Made by a program: the position numbers and the translations under genes
The notes under the pieces: generated by a model
Seen by the model: the letters and a program-made list of their open reading frames with translations, nothing else
What the model was told of the DNA's origin: nothing
Database searches by the model: none
In this document: piece after piece, positions 11,864 to 25,029 of the stretch
How the letters are laid out: each line of letters opens with the position of its first letter
How positions within the stretch are numbered: position 1 is the stretch's first letter
Assembly (NCBI GenBank): GCA_950097015.1
Contig: CATNEN010000038.1
Coordinates: 12,642,001 to 12,706,000, forward strand
Reading direction: 5' to 3'
Length of the DNA stretch: 64,000 nucleotides
From: Macrostomum hystrix
Lineage: Eukaryota > Platyhelminthes > Macrostomidae

Positions 11864-12452
11864 TGGGACGCCACCGCACTCACCGCACTCAGTCTCAGTG
11901 CTGCTTGGGGGCCAGTAGACAGTCTAGGGGTTTGGGCTGTGTACATTCACGGCTTGAAATACAATGTACAGTCTGGGGCTTCGGCGCCCGGGGAAGGGAG
12001 GGGGTGGCTGTAATAAAATTTGGCCCGCAGAGTGGCGGAGGGGAGTTGGGGTGGCTGTCCTCGGAAAACAAAAAGTGACTCACTTTGAGATGATGCAGCT
12101 TTGCTCTGGATTGAGTAGAGATGTTCAAAATTGACAGCATTGTTGGAAAACATGTAAAGTGTAAGTGGATCAAATTTGGAGAAAATCTGACAAAGTGGGG
12201 CGACGATATGTCGAATTGAGTGATTTTTTGACGATTTTTGAGCAGTTTTTTGCACTTTTGAGCAGGAAGTAAATGATTTTTCGGGAATTTGAGTAGCCTA
12301 TTGCACTCAGCGTAGGTGGTTTTAGGTATGTGCAAAGTTTGGTGCGATTTGGTTGAGCGGTTTCGGCGTCTATAAAGACAAAAGGTTGCACACAGACAGA
12401 CAGACAGACAGAGTTTTCACTTTTATATATATAGATGAATTGTGTAACAAAG

Positions 12453-14029
12453 TTTTGTATACTACTCAAAGTACTGAATCTGAACAAACAAAAACTTTAG
12501 ATTTCAAAGTAAAACAAAAAGTACGAATAAAACAACATTTTATTGATTTTTTAAAAGCTGATTTTAAAAAAATTCATGCTTTTCAGAAAAGCCAGATTTG
12601 ATTAGAATTCAGTCGATAAAATTTAGCTTTATTAAGAGAATACTACTAAACGCTAAACAAAGAACGGCTGGATGCACCAGGTGATTTTGCTACCCTAGCT
12701 GTACAATACAATTACTTTAGGCTCAGCTAGGACTAGTCTACGTATAGAGCTTATTATATATTTATTTATCACCTATCAACAAGAATGAAAGATTGCATGC
12801 TGTAAAATTTGACGTTGTTTAAAAAATTCGGGCCTAGATTTTTTATAACTGCAATGAATTTAAGCAATAATAAATTCAATTTACTAATCTACTCTCCTAG
12901 CTGACCAGTTTATTCTTACAGTAGAGACAACTGGCTAGTTTTTTGCTTTTGTAGCTAGCTAATATTTTAATTGCTATGACTAATGTCACAGCTGAATAAC
13001 TAAACAGCTTTGATATTGCTAGCCTACTCTGCTCTTGATGTAAATTGTTATTTTATTGGCTTTCCACCTTTTAGTTTTAGCTACGCGGCCTATGCCTAAT
13101 ATGTAGCTATTAGTGAATAGGGCCTAACCAGAATAGTCCTGGATAGCTATTACCTTTACTGGAAGGTAAAGAGATCACAGAGGTCATTAAGTTCCAGATG
13201 GCAATTTTTTCAGTACGACCAAGACTGCCACTCACAAAAAATGCCATGGCTTGGGAGGCCATGGCAAGGGGTTTGGGGAATTAAAGGAAACAGGTTTGAT
13301 CTAATGGCTGTCCAGCTTTGGATTTTGGATTCAAAACTAGCTAGGCCTAAATAATGTTGTTTGGTTCTTGAATACTTACTGTTAGATTTATATCAATATA
13401 TGTCATGAAATATTAAATGTAAAATATTTTCCTTTAATTTAGGGGCCTAAGCTAGGCCTAATATTTCTTCTTTCTCTAGGTGACAGCCAATAGGCCTACG
13501 TCCATCCCAATCATTGACCATTTAGAAAGCAAGAAAATATGATGACCTCTTTTCTTTGAAGCCATTCAGAGCTAGGGTAGTCTTGGTCATATACCTATTA
13601 AGGGCTGATAACATCATAGCAATTGTAAAGCCTACCAAGTTGGTGAGTGGTCAGGTTTCAGCAACCTACCCAACAACACCACGCGCCTCGTGCTTCGCGC
13701 CTCGCGGCTCAATACTATGTTCGCCCCCAACTAGCTAAGCCTTAGCCTAGTTAGCCATTAGGTCAAGATTTAATTAATCTTAGGACTATATTAGCCTATT
13801 GCAATAAAAGTGCCAACTAGCTTAGGGGTGTGATATGGACTAGATTAAACTTTATTTGTTGTACCCAACTTTCATTATTGTCATTGCTTATATATAGCTT
13901 ATGTTATGTCATTAAATTTTTTTTTCTTTCTATTTGTTTATTTTAACTAACAGTAAAATAAACTGATGCATTTAGCAAGCTTTAGTTCACTAATATATGC
14001 TAGTTGTAAGTATTATTCCTAGCAACCAA
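12453..14029. other. AT-rich intergenic DNA
   Basis: No gene or transposon recognised. A short inverted repeat, TGCCATGGC ... GCCATGGCA, occurs at about 13241-13265. Confidence 0.5.
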
Positions 14030-16670
14030 GATCCCCTTTGGGGGAAGAAAATTTGGCAATTTCTTAGTTTCTCACAACAAATTCTTTTTTGTTTGTAATC
14101 ACAAGTTTACATGGCATAATTGTGCTTAATTGACATGGCATGATATATAGTCTATGGAATAAAGGTCTGGGGTGATAAGAGCAAGGGCAAAGAGAAGGGA
14201 TTAGCTACAAATATCAAAACATGGCTGGTAGACCTTCAGTGCCCACAACAATTGTACCGCCTATGGACTTGCACAATCCAAATGACCTCTGCAACCTTAT
14301 AAACTTTACATATTATAAGCTTTTATAGATATTTAACTACTGGTTCTTAACTTGTTCTGTTGCCCATTTTGCTGCACCACATAAATGCACAAACAGAAAA
14401 AAATTCAATGTGAAACTGGAAATTGCCAAAAATTCTTCTTTATAGCCATGAGAAGAAAATTCATTAAAATATTTAACTCGAATACTATACTTATATTTTC
14501 TAGATATCTCCTGAATAAATCATACTGTCCTGTGATATATCATGCTATCTGTCAAGAAAGCATGCTACCCCTCAATTTATGATTTTGCCCTCAATAATTA
14601 ATGCTACCCCCTTGATAATTCATATATTTACTTTATAATTCCTGCTTCCCATAGATAATACATGCTTTCCCTCAAAATAATTAATGCTATCGCTATGATG
14701 CATCATGCTATCCCTTGACAAGGCTTGCTACCCCCTCAATAATTTTTGTTACCCACTAAATTTATCTCATTGCTTCCCATAAATAATTCAACTTTCCCTC
14801 AATAATTAATGTATTAACTTCTCCTGGTTTGTCATTTCGTGTGCCCTCTTAATGTACTCTCTCCTCTCTCCCCCTGCCTGTTCAATTTATTTATTAGCCT
14901 TATTTTCTCTTGCGGCTCTGATTGGCTCTTACCTCATCTCTATTTCCTTCCCCTGCATTTCATCTCTTACCTCTGGCCAGTCCGCGCACATGTTACCCTT
15001 CTAACCAACCCCCTTCCTTATCGCTCTGTTAAACTTAAATATATTTTGACTAGGCCTGAATTGGCTCACTGCCGTATGGACCGGCTCATACTGCAAGGAC
15101 TCAATTTCTTGCATATGAAATCGTTACAATTAATGCTTAACCTGAACAATTTATTCTACCCCTCGATCATTTATGCAACCCCTATGTTAGTTCATATTTT
15201 CCCTTGATAATTTATGCTTTTGCCTCAATAATTCATGCTTCCCCTTTTTGATAATTTATGCTTTTTCCTCTCTATAATTCATGCTTAGTCTCAGTAATTT
15301 TTTCTACCCCTCAATAATTCATGCTTCTCCCATGATAATTCATGCTTTCCTGTTGATTTATGCAACCCCTCAAAAAAGCATACTATCCTCTTGAAAAATT
15401 TTGCTGCACCCTCAATTTATAATATTTTTTCCTGAAAATCTCATTGTTTCTACTGGAAATCCCATGCTATTTCTTCAAGAAATCATGATATTCCCTAGAT
15501 ACATATCTAATGCTTTTCCCCGCAAATTCCATGCAATTTACTTAATTTCTCATGCTGCTATCCATTGATATCTAGGGCTATATTCTTTAGTTTCATGTCC
15601 TTGTTCGAATTAATAGTATTATGCTTCAAAATATATAAAACATCATAATTGCTTCCCTGCTAAAAAGCCCCTTGTTTTCTTCTAGTGTTTCAAACACTAG
15701 CAACCAAGACGCCTTTAGGGGAAGAAGATCACACTTAAAAGCCATGAGAAGAAGAATATTTTTTATGCAACTTCAATACTCTGCTTAGCTTCACTTGATA
15801 TCTTCTTGATAAATCATGCTACTCGGTGATATATCATGCTACCCCTTTGATATATCATGCTATCCCTGGACAAAGCTTCTTACCCCTTTGATAATCCATG
15901 CTACAGCTTTGATAATTCATGCTCTTCCTCAATAATTCATGCTACCCACTCAATACGACGTGCTACTGCCCATCGATAATTAATGTTTTTTGTTTAATTC
16001 ATACTACATCCTCGATATTTCATACTTTCCCCTTAATAATTCATGCTACCTCCTCGTTAATACATGCTATCCCTTTGATATATCATGCTATTCCTGGACA
16101 AAGCTTGCTACCCCCTCAATAATTTATGCTACCCACTTTTACTATGATAATTCATGCTACCCCTTTGATAATTCAAACATTTCCCTCGTTAGTTCATGCT
16201 ACCCGCCAGCTAATTCATGCTCCCCTCTAATATTTATTCTACCCTCTTGATAATTAATGCTTCCCATTGATAATTACATACGTCTACTCCTTCAATAATT
16301 CATGCTACCACTTAGATAGTTCATGCTTACGGCTTGATAGTTCATGCTATTTCGTCGATAATTCATGCTTCCTATCAATAATTCATGATTCCCCTTGATA
16401 AGTCATACTTTTCCATCGCCATTTCATGCGATCGCCACAAAATTGCAAAGTATTTAAGTATTATGTTATTCCCTGGAAACCTCATGCTATCGCTTCAAGA
16501 AATCATGACATTCTCTAAATATCTAATCCTTTTCCTCGAGAATTCCATGAAATTTACTTGCATGCTACTATCAATTGATATATAGCGCTATATTCTTTAG
16601 TTTCATCTTCTCATTTGAATTATTTTGCTTTCAAAAAATATATATAATATTGCTTCCCTGCTCGGAAAAA
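14030..16670. repeat. Tandemly duplicated segment carrying a degenerate satellite
   Basis: Two related segments lie head to tail, about 14030-15685 and 15690-16670. Each begins with CTAGCAACCAAGA, passes AGCCATGAGAAGAA, contains dozens of diverged copies of a roughly 20-25-bp unit with the core GATAATTCATGCTACCCC, and ends with TATTCTTTAGTTTCAT followed by ATTGCTTCCCTGCT. The satellite copies have drifted far more than the other arrays in this window, so this block looks older. Small frames here have no protein resemblance. Confidence 0.75.
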
Positions 16671-16679
16671 TACTTAGTT

Positions 16680-17020
16680 TTTTCAAAGTATAATGCTATT
16701 AGCTAGGATTAAAATATTTTCTCCTAGTTTTGAATCTAATAACAATTTCAGCAATGCACGAAAACTTTTCTTTGGTTTTGAAAATGAAAAACGCTAACAG
16801 CTACGCATGCTCAGACTGTCTTCACTTAGTTTTGCATTAAATAACACTTAAAGCAATGCTCGAAAAAAGTGTTAAAATTTAATATGAAAAACGCTTTTAG
16901 CTATGCTCAAATTTTTTTCTAGCTCTGAATCTGATAACGCTTGCAGCTAGCTAAAAATACTTCCCTAGTTTTAGTACTAAATACCACTTGCAGCTACTCT
17001 CGAAAGAACTTACATTCTTT
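16680..17020. repeat. Highly diverged tandem repeat
   Basis: About four loosely related units of 70-90 bp share phrases such as CTAGTTTTGAATCTAATAAC, AACGCTTTTAGCTA and AATGCTCGAAA. Divergence is high and borders are vague. Confidence 0.45.
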
Positions 17021-17049
17021 TCTCACAGCGAGAATAATAATAATATGCT

Positions 17050-17575
17050 GTCAGCCATCAAATCCAATTTAGTCAGGGTGCCAGCTATCAAATCCAATTT
17101 AGTCAGGGTGTCAGCTATCAAATCCAATTTAGTCAGGGTGTCAGCTATCAAATCCAATTTAGTCAGGGTGTCAGCTATCAAATCCAATTTAGTCAGGGTG
17201 TCAGCTATCAAATCAAATTTAGTCAGGGTGTCAGCTATCAACTCCAATTTAGTCAGTGTGTCAGCTATCTACCCCAATTCCGTCAGTGTGTCAGCTATCT
17301 ACCCCAATTCCGTCAGTGTGTCAGTGTCAGCTATCTACCCCAACTCAGTCAGTGTGTCAGCTATCTACCCCAATTCAGTCAGTGTGTCAGCTATCTACCC
17401 CAATTCCGTCAGTGTGTCAGTGTCAGCTATCTACCCCAACTCAGTCAGTGTGTCAGCTATCTACCCCAATTCAGTCAGTGTGTCAGCTATCTACCCCAAT
17501 CCCGTCAGTGTGTCAGCTATCTACCCCAATTCCGTCAGTGTGTCAGCTATCTTCCCCAATTTCGTCAGGGTATCA
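17050..17575. repeat. 30-bp minisatellite, two monomer subfamilies
   Basis: About seven copies of a unit with the core AGCTATCAAATCCAATTTAG are followed by about ten copies of a sister unit with the core AGCTATCTACCCCAATTCCG. Two units are lengthened to 36 bp by an extra CAGTGT. The switch between subfamilies at about 17255 is abrupt. The period is a multiple of three, so frames stay open through it on both strands; none looks like a protein. Confidence 0.93.
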
Positions 17576-18816
17576 ACACTCCTGGTCCTACAAATTAGTT
17601 GTAGTCATCTTTGTTCTTTCTCTTATCTTCTTTATCTTATAGTTCTTTTGTTGCCCCAACAAAGTTTCATCAATCCTTTAATTTTTGGATAATTTCTATC
17701 ACTAGTGGACATCTGCTACTCAAGCGTTGATGTTTTTACTAAATTATTATCTTACAGATCAATAGAGTTGTTTTTTCTTTTCTCTTAATCGGCCTGCTTC
17801 GAGCCATATCAGAGTTGCGCAATATACTTTCTTATGCAATGACCCTTCAATGACCCTATGACGAACACAACATGCCATTCATTTTTTAGTCATCATTATA
17901 AAGTATTGAGAATGGTTTGAATTTTCCATCCATTATCACTAAATCACTGAAGAAATTCTGTATTCCCAGATGTCCACATTTCCACATGTCTTTCTTTTGA
18001 GTTTTTGTGACATTATTTGGTTGCAGGAGCAAAATTTTAGCTGAGCTTATTGGCTGATGACTAATCCTCCCTATGAATATCTTATACTCCCTTTTCTGAG
18101 CTTTCTTTTGATAGGGATTTCGTTTCGTGACATTGGGGGTTGGGTTGTATAGCATGGCTTGATAGGACGGATAAAGAGAAGGGTAGGGATTTGGACATTG
18201 TCCCTGCTTCCTAGTGCTTGATTGTGTGTCCCCTCAAATCTCACCTCCTTCCCGTCCTATACCCCTGGAATAATCCCATTTAACAATTTTAGATTCAATT
18301 TGCTTTGCGTCTACCCACCTCCGCCGCGCCATAATTATATTTTTCTTCTTTCTGTGAGCTGTGTGACCCGCAGCACGGTGCTTTTAGTAGGCCAGTTCTG
18401 GTTGGTTAAGGCCCGCATGATGCTTTTGCTATGGGGCAATATATCCGACATGTTTTATTGTGAATGGGGCTAAAATTGATGATTTGATTGGCGCATAGCA
18501 AAGAGAGAGAGGTGGGGTGGGGGCGAGGGGTTCGTGAGAGAAGGTTGGTTCGCGTCTGTGTTCTCTGGTGAGTCACGCAGCTTTTTAGTAGGGTTTGTAC
18601 TGGGTGGGGTGGATGCATGGCCAGGCCCCCAACCCATTTCTGTCTTCCCCATTTTATATATATATATAATATTCGCGTGCCCTGCCTCAAAATCCATCCA
18701 TTCGACAATTCATCCCGTTTCGTCAGCTCTCTCAGCCAGCCATCCTCGAAAGACAAAGACTCGTTCCATAGGGCTTTGTTCGTATATTGCCTAGCATCTT
18801 AGTTGTTATAAATATC
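17576..18816. other. Intergenic DNA and probable promoter region of the SPSB gene
   Basis: No gene recognised. A TA-rich stretch at about 18654-18671 lies some 150 bp before the first proposed exon of the SPRY-SOCS-box gene and may belong to its promoter, but no initiator could be assigned. Confidence 0.4.
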
Positions 18817-21800
18817 ATGGAGCATATGCACGTAGCGCCTAACGGTATGATCTACTTCGGATACAGAAAGCAGTACTGGTTGGCGCCTTCAATTGCTGTC
18901 AATCTAATGTAAGTCGGCTGATTATTATACCATAAGCATAGCTATGTCTAATTATCTTACTATCCAGATTAATATAATTAGTTATTATTGTAGGCCTGTG
19001 TCCTAACCTAAGTTAATTCTGTGCTATGATATCACTTTGATAAGAACTTAGCTGTGTCAGTATCTAGCTGTGGTGGGTATTTATAAACATGTCTAAATCG
19101 CTTTCTTAAAAGATAGACTCTCGCGAGTAAACTTCTCACAATTCATCTCACATTCGGTCTGCTGTGACCCCAAGGTGCTTTTGTGTGTGTCTGCCTGGTT
19201 CACTCTTACACAGCTCAACCTGCCAATGCCATATTTAGACATGAGCTTGAATGGAATTGTGCCCCATGTGTCTGCTAGCCTATCTATTATTTCCACCTCC
19301 TATCTATCTGGTTGATTGTAAAATACGTTTTTTATAACCTCCCAGCTAATAGTTTTCCTTTCTATAAGGTATTCGCGATGTTCCAAGTCGCTGTTTTATA
19401 ACCCCCCTTAGTGCTTCGTCTAGGAATGGATTTTACATCATATTTATATAGCCAATTTGTTCTCCATTTTCTTAATTTGGTGCAGCCAAACACTGTAGTT
19501 AGGGGCTGTTTTATTTATGATTGAATTGTAAGGCAGAAGTGTCCTGTTTCTGTGCTATAAAACTGTACCTTAGGCACTGTGCCTGCATGATAGGCACGTC
19601 GGCAAATTTTTTTCTCACTCACATTTCTGTCTGCTTTTTCTTTGGCACGACGCTTCTGTAACCCTAGACGACCTAGTCTTGGTTTATTGTGCACAAGTCC
19701 ACTAGTGCTTCATAGTGGGAAAAATAATTTCCCCTAGGCCCTATAAACTTTCTAACAATCTAGATACATTTTAAGCATTTCAACCATGCGACTGAATCTA
19801 ATTTCAACTGGCCACAAGAAACCTTTTTCCTATATTTCATCCTAATGAATAGCTAAATTCTTTATTGTTTATTGTCTTGCATTCAGATCAGGGTGTGACT
19901 GCTTGTCTTCCTCGCCTGTCTGGACGCGAAAAAGCAGACATTTTCTTTCACGTAGGTAAAGTTGCTGTAGGTATAGGTAATTTTAAGATTGTTCACTGCT
20001 GTCCTTATAGCTGTAATGAGTGTGGTCTTTGTTATACTCGATGATAATGATGAGTGACAGGGGTAACACGCAGATTTTTTTTCTCCTTTCATTCGATCTC
20101 CAAAGCCACCCACCCCACTCACACAGCGCCGATAATGAGGAGGGGTATGAGTGCGTGGCTATATCTTAGAAATTCAATGGGAACGTCTTTGTTCCCCAAA
20201 TGCCGCCCTTCGAAGTGCTTATCGAGCCATCTGGACAATAGATTTTAATAAATGGAATATGAGTCATGCTTCTTTGCGCTTTGCCTAGAGACTAGTCAGT
20301 TCTTGGTTTAATTCTACTCCTACTAGGCCTATAAGCAATTCGCACCTTTGCATTGTATATATTTTAACACATTCTATCGTATCCAATGTGAATTGCACCA
20401 ATTCGGCTTATCTGTCTAAATTCAATTTTAAGCAACAATGCCAGTTCAATTCCAATATCAATTATGCGGCGGTGACTAATTGCAACTTACAGAGTTTATC
20501 AATAGCAACCGACAAATACTTCATTCCAGGTCGAGCCGTCCTCGGCAACGTCCTCAGCACGGTGGCGGCAGCACTGGCAGCAGCAGCAGCAATAGCAGCA
20601 CTGGCAACGTTGTAACTGGAAGTTCACGCCTAATAACCGTGCACCCGTTCTCGCCCCGACATTGCCAGCACCAGCATTACCATCATCATTATCACCAGCA
20701 TCATCAGCAGTATCAGCAGCAGCAGCAGCAACAGCTTCGCAGATCCCTGCATCCGCAACTGCGTGAGCAGCACCAGCAGCAGCAGCTTCGCCAGCAACAT
20801 CACCAGTTAGTCATGAGGCAGCCAGTTCTTCCATTCAACAATAACAATGTCCTGTCGCCATCCGGCGCTGTCTCGGACGCGGCTAGCAATGCCAATAGCG
20901 CCGGTGCCAGCGTGGCCAACGAGCGCCCGGCTCGACTGGACCTGCTGCTGGACCTGCCGCCCTGCCCGCTGGATGTGGCCAGCCGGCACGCCTGGAATCC
21001 TGCCGATCGGTCGCTTAATGTGCTGGTGAAACCAGACGACTGCCTCACCTTGCATAGGTATGCCAAGCCTTTATGATGGCTCTAATAATGTATCTATGGC
21101 CTACGACCATTTCCGTCACTCCTCTGCTTGTGCCATGACCTTTCTGCTTGACCAATTTCATGACCTGTCGGCATGACCCTTTCCATGACATATATTCATG
21201 ACCAATTCCATAACTTATCAGCATGAACTATTCCATGACCAAAAATTAAACCCGCAGGCAGCCTGTGGCGCAGAGCACTGACTGTATCCGGTCTCTGTGC
21301 AGCTACTCGCGCGGCCTCCACGCCTGGGAAATCAGCTGGCCAGTCAAGCAGCGCGGCACGCACGCCGTCATCGGAGTCGCCACCGCCCAGTGCCCGCTGC
21401 ACTGCGTGGGTTATCACAGCTTGCTAGGCAGCAACTCGGAATCCTGGGGCTGGGATCTGGGCAGAGGTCGGCTTCAGCACGACAGCGCCCGACTACCCGC
21501 GGCTCCTTACCCGATGGCCGCGACTGCCGCAGATGCTGAGCCGCTGCAGGTCTGAATGTGGATAATCTTGGATTGGAATTAAAAAATTGTTAGGGATCTA
21601 AGAATGGGATTTAGAAAAAAAACTTAATCTGGGAATGGGATTTTGAAAGGATTGAGGATATTGGATATAAAAGTGTGATTTGGAAATAATTTGGGATCTA
21701 AAATCTAGGATATTTTTTATAACTCAGGCTTTGGTACGAGTATATAGGGCTAGGGTTTTAAAAGAGTTCGTGATCTGGAATCTAAGATCTGGATTTTGAA

Positions 21801-24108
21801 TTTGTTTGGGATCTGAAATCAAGTATTAGGGATTTTGAATTTGTTTGGGATCTGAAATCAAGTATTAGGGATTTTGAATTTGTTTGGGATCTGAAATCAA
21901 GTATTAGGGATTTTGAATTTGTTTGGGATCTGAAATCAAGTATTGGGGATTTTGAATTTGTTTGGCATCTGAAATCAAGTATTGGGGATTTTGAATTTGT
22001 TTGGGATCTGAAATCAAGTATTGGGGATTTGAATTTGTTTGGGATCTGAAATCAAGTATTAGGGATTTTGAATTTGTTTGGGATCTGAAATCAAGTATTG
22101 GGGATTTTGAATTTGTTTGGCATCTGAAATCAAGTATTGGGGATTTTGAATTTGTTTGCGATCTGAAATCAAGTATTAGGGATTTTGAATTTGTTTGGCA
22201 TCTGAAATCAAGTATTGGGGATTTTGAATTTGTTTGCGATCTGAAATCAAGTATTGGGGATTTGAATTTGTTTGGCATCTGAAATCAAGTATTGGGGATT
22301 TTGAATTTGTTTGCGATCTGAAATCAAGTATTGGGGATTTGAATTTGTTTGGGATCTAATATCAAGTATTGGGGATTTTGAATTTGTTTGGCATCTGAAA
22401 TCAAGTATTGGGGATTTTGAATTTGTTTGGGATCTGAAATCAAGTATTGGGGATTTGAATTTGTTTGGGATCTGAAATCAAGTATTGGGGATTTTGAATT
22501 TGTTTGGGATCTGAAATCAAGTATTGGGGATTTTTAATTTGTTTGGCATCTGAAATCAAGTATTGGGGATTTTGAATTTGTTTGGCATCTGAAATCAAGT
22601 ATTGGGGATTTTGAATTTGTTTGGCATCTGAAATCAAGTATTGGGGATTTTGAATTTGTTTGGCATCTGAAATCAAGTATTGGGGATTTTGAATTTGTTT
22701 GGCATCTGAAATCAGGTATTGGGGATTTTGAATTTGTTTGGCATCTGAAATCAAGTATTGGGGATTTTGAATTTGTTTGGCATCTGAAATCAGGTATTGG
22801 GGATTTTGAATTTGTTTGGCATCTGAAATCAAGTATTGGGGATTTTGAATTTGTTTGGCATCTGAAATCAGGGTTCAGGAATTGGGATTTTATAATATAT
22901 TTTTTCTAGCATCGGGGATTAGGAACTAAAAGTCTAGAAATGACTGTCTATGTCAATTATTATTTTTGTCTTACATTTGAAGGTGCCAGACACCTTCATA
23001 ATGGTCCTCGATATGGACGAAGGCACTCTGAGCTTTGTGGTTGACGGCCAATTCCTCGGCGTGGCATTCCGTGGCCTGAAGGGTCGCCAACTGTTTCCCT
23101 GCGTTAGCGCCGTCTGGGGCCACTGCGAAATCCGCCTGCGCTACCTGAACGGACTGGATCGTGAGTTTCCGACCCTTTGTTTTGAGCGTTGTCTTCTGCT
23201 ACTGCCCATTCTAATCTTATCTATTTCCTTTTATCTTTTCCCCTGCCTTCTGTGTTCCGTTTGTATTCTTCCTGTCTTATTTATCCTTTGTCATCTCTTT
23301 CATCTGTCATCTCCCTGTCATCTTTCGTCTTATTTTCATCTTCTCCTATTGTCTTAATGTATTTTTCATCTGTCATCTCCCCCTGTCTTTACTCTGTCAC
23401 CTCTCCCTGTCTTTAATCTGTCATCTCCCCCTGTCTTTACTCTGTCACCTCTCCCTGTCTTTACTCTGTCACCTCTCCCTGTCTTTACTCTGTCTCCTCT
23501 CCCAGTCTTTACTCTGTCACCTCTCCCTGTCTTTACTCTGTCACCTCTCCCTGTCTTTATTCTGTCACCTCTCCCTGTCTTTACTCTGTCACCTCTCCCT
23601 GTCTTTACTCTGTCTCCTCTCCCAGTCTTTACTCTGTCACCTCTCCCTGTCTTTACTCTGTCACCTCTCCCTGTCTTTACTCTGTCACCTCTCCCTGTCT
23701 TTACCCTGTCACCTCTCCCTGTCTTTACTCTGTCACCTCTCCCTGTCTTTACTCTGTCATCTTCCAGTCTTCTTCCAATGTTTCCTCGTGCCTTCTTCCT
23801 GCCTTCTTCCTCTTGTCAGTGCTGCGGCTGTTTTCATTGGTCTGTTGTCAAATAATAAAAGCCATAAGCCTAAGCTTTCTATTCCAACACACCCCACAGC
23901 GGAGCCGCTGCCCCTCATGCTGCTGTGCCGGTCTGTTATCCGCAAGCAGCTACAGTCGGCCGCTTCGACAGCCGCGGCATCGGCCAACAACAACCGCCGG
24001 CCGACACCGGCGACCGGCGACTTAACCGACGCAGTCGAATCTCTGCCGCTGCCGCTAACTGTCAAAGACTTCCTGCTCTATAGGGACAGGGAGATCCTGT
24101 CCGACTGA
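18817..24108 (+). CDS. SPRY domain-containing SOCS box protein (SPSB1/4, gustavus type)
   Basis: Five exons with matching phases: 18817-18908, 20530-21057, 21258-21549, 22983-23160 and 23900-24108, giving 432 residues. SPSB proteins bring substrates to Elongin B/C-Cullin-5 ubiquitin ligases through the SOCS box; their SPRY pocket binds (D/E)(I/L)NxN peptides. Seen here: [10 protein letters not shown] and [16 protein letters not shown], then the SPRY core with [53 protein letters not shown] and [18 protein letters not shown]. The last exon carries a BC box ([12 protein letters not shown]) and a Cul box ([13 protein letters not shown]). Odd features are a Q/H/S-rich N-terminal region of about 150 residues and about 25 extra residues between BC and Cul boxes. 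Exon 1 ([10 protein letters not shown] start) is supported only by its GTAAGT donor and phase. Introns 3 and 4 hold minisatellites. Confidence 0.92.
21780..22870. repeat. 39-bp minisatellite in SPSB intron 3
   Basis: About 27 copies of a 38-39-bp unit with the core GAATTTGTTTGGGATCTGAA. Sub-variants (GGGATCT, GGCATCT, GCGATCT; AGGGATT or GGGGATT; three or four T) are interspersed in the first half and homogenised to GGCATCT in the last third. More diverged relatives run back towards the donor at 21550. Confidence 0.93.
23336..23765. repeat. 24-bp pyrimidine-rich minisatellite in SPSB intron 4
   Basis: About 17 copies of a unit with the core TCACCTCTCCCTGTCTTTAC. Every unit resembles a polypyrimidine tract, and the true acceptor (CCCACAG, ending 23899) lies about 130 bp downstream. 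Confidence 0.9.
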
Positions 24109-25029
24109 GGACAACCGATGTTCACCTCTGAGCAGTCTATGGTCTTTCCTGTTTGTCCTAGTTAGTTTTTTCCTATTTAAATTAAACCAACAAGCATTGA
24201 TGATACGGGAGACACCCACTGCGAATCTTAAACACGCTTTGTAGCGTTTTTTAGCAATCGGATTCTATTCTATCGTATTAGCATGAACCCATATTTTAAA
24301 TCTATTTAATTTTTTAATTCTCTGTTTTGAGTTGGCAAAATTGCTAGCTGGAGCTTCAAGGAAAGCAAAATAATGCTTCTGCTGCTGTTGTCCCGAGAAT
24401 GCTTTTGATATTCGATAGAACACAATGTCCCTGTCCCTTTTGCCCGTGCTCTCGTCGAATCTGTTGCTTTTGTATTTAATTAATTTAATTCGAAGTAGCC
24501 TGTACAAGTACTGTACACAGAGACTCAATTTAGTACTAGCTATACTATCTGCTAATTGTTGTTGCTGTACATTCTAAATTAATTCTTGCTTACATAACTT
24601 GTACTACCAGTGAAATAATTATTACTGAATAATTTTACTAAGCACAAATCGCCAATGCACCCAGTTTATTCAATTCTTCTCTGCCGAGTAATAATGTTTT
24701 ATAAAAATAATTCTACTTAGCTGCTGCTATTTAATAAGTAGTATATAACGCGTTCTTCAAAATTAAAACTTTAGAAACACAAGTCGACATTTGAAATTGT
24801 CGAAGATTGTTTCTTTAGTATCAAAACGCTGACAATAAATACAAACACTTTCTGCCTTTCACAAGTCGAGTTTAAAAGATGCCGAGAACTCAAACTGATC
24901 TCGCCAAAATGAACTCAAGGACAGTATGCGATTATTATGCTCGAGCATGTGCCAGCATGCCTAAATAATTCATTCTTTTTATTTGCCTTATTTCTTTTAT
25001 GTCTGCATTTTTTCAAGTAAACTTATCCA
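24109..25029. other. 3' flank of the SPSB gene
   Basis: AT-rich DNA without a recognisable gene. An AATAAA at about 24835 is a candidate polyadenylation signal, far from the stop codon. Confidence 0.4.

Larger units (their letters stand above)
10195..12452 (-). mobile_element. Collapsed Helitron/Helentron segment (bounds tentative)
   Basis: Read on the minus strand, the segment has a Helitron-like 5' end at about 12435 (TCTATATATATAAAAGTG), a CTGT microsatellite, about 560 bp of leader-like DNA, then the C-terminal part of a Pif1-type helicase. The Rep domain and helicase motor are absent, so a large internal deletion joined the 5' end to the 3' coding end. A 13-bp identical motif occurs at 12440-12452 and 10201-10213, the latter as half of a palindrome that could be the 3' hairpin. 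The SINE and MITE lie inside these tentative bounds and would be later insertions. Confidence 0.5.

Noticed and set aside
20800-21066. Minus-strand frames over SPSB exon 2
   Set aside because: The plus strand has the conserved SPSB motifs and correct splice sites; the others are shadows.
21904-22832. Frames through the 39-bp array
   Set aside because: Thirteen-codon period in an SPSB intron; antisense and sense are both open.
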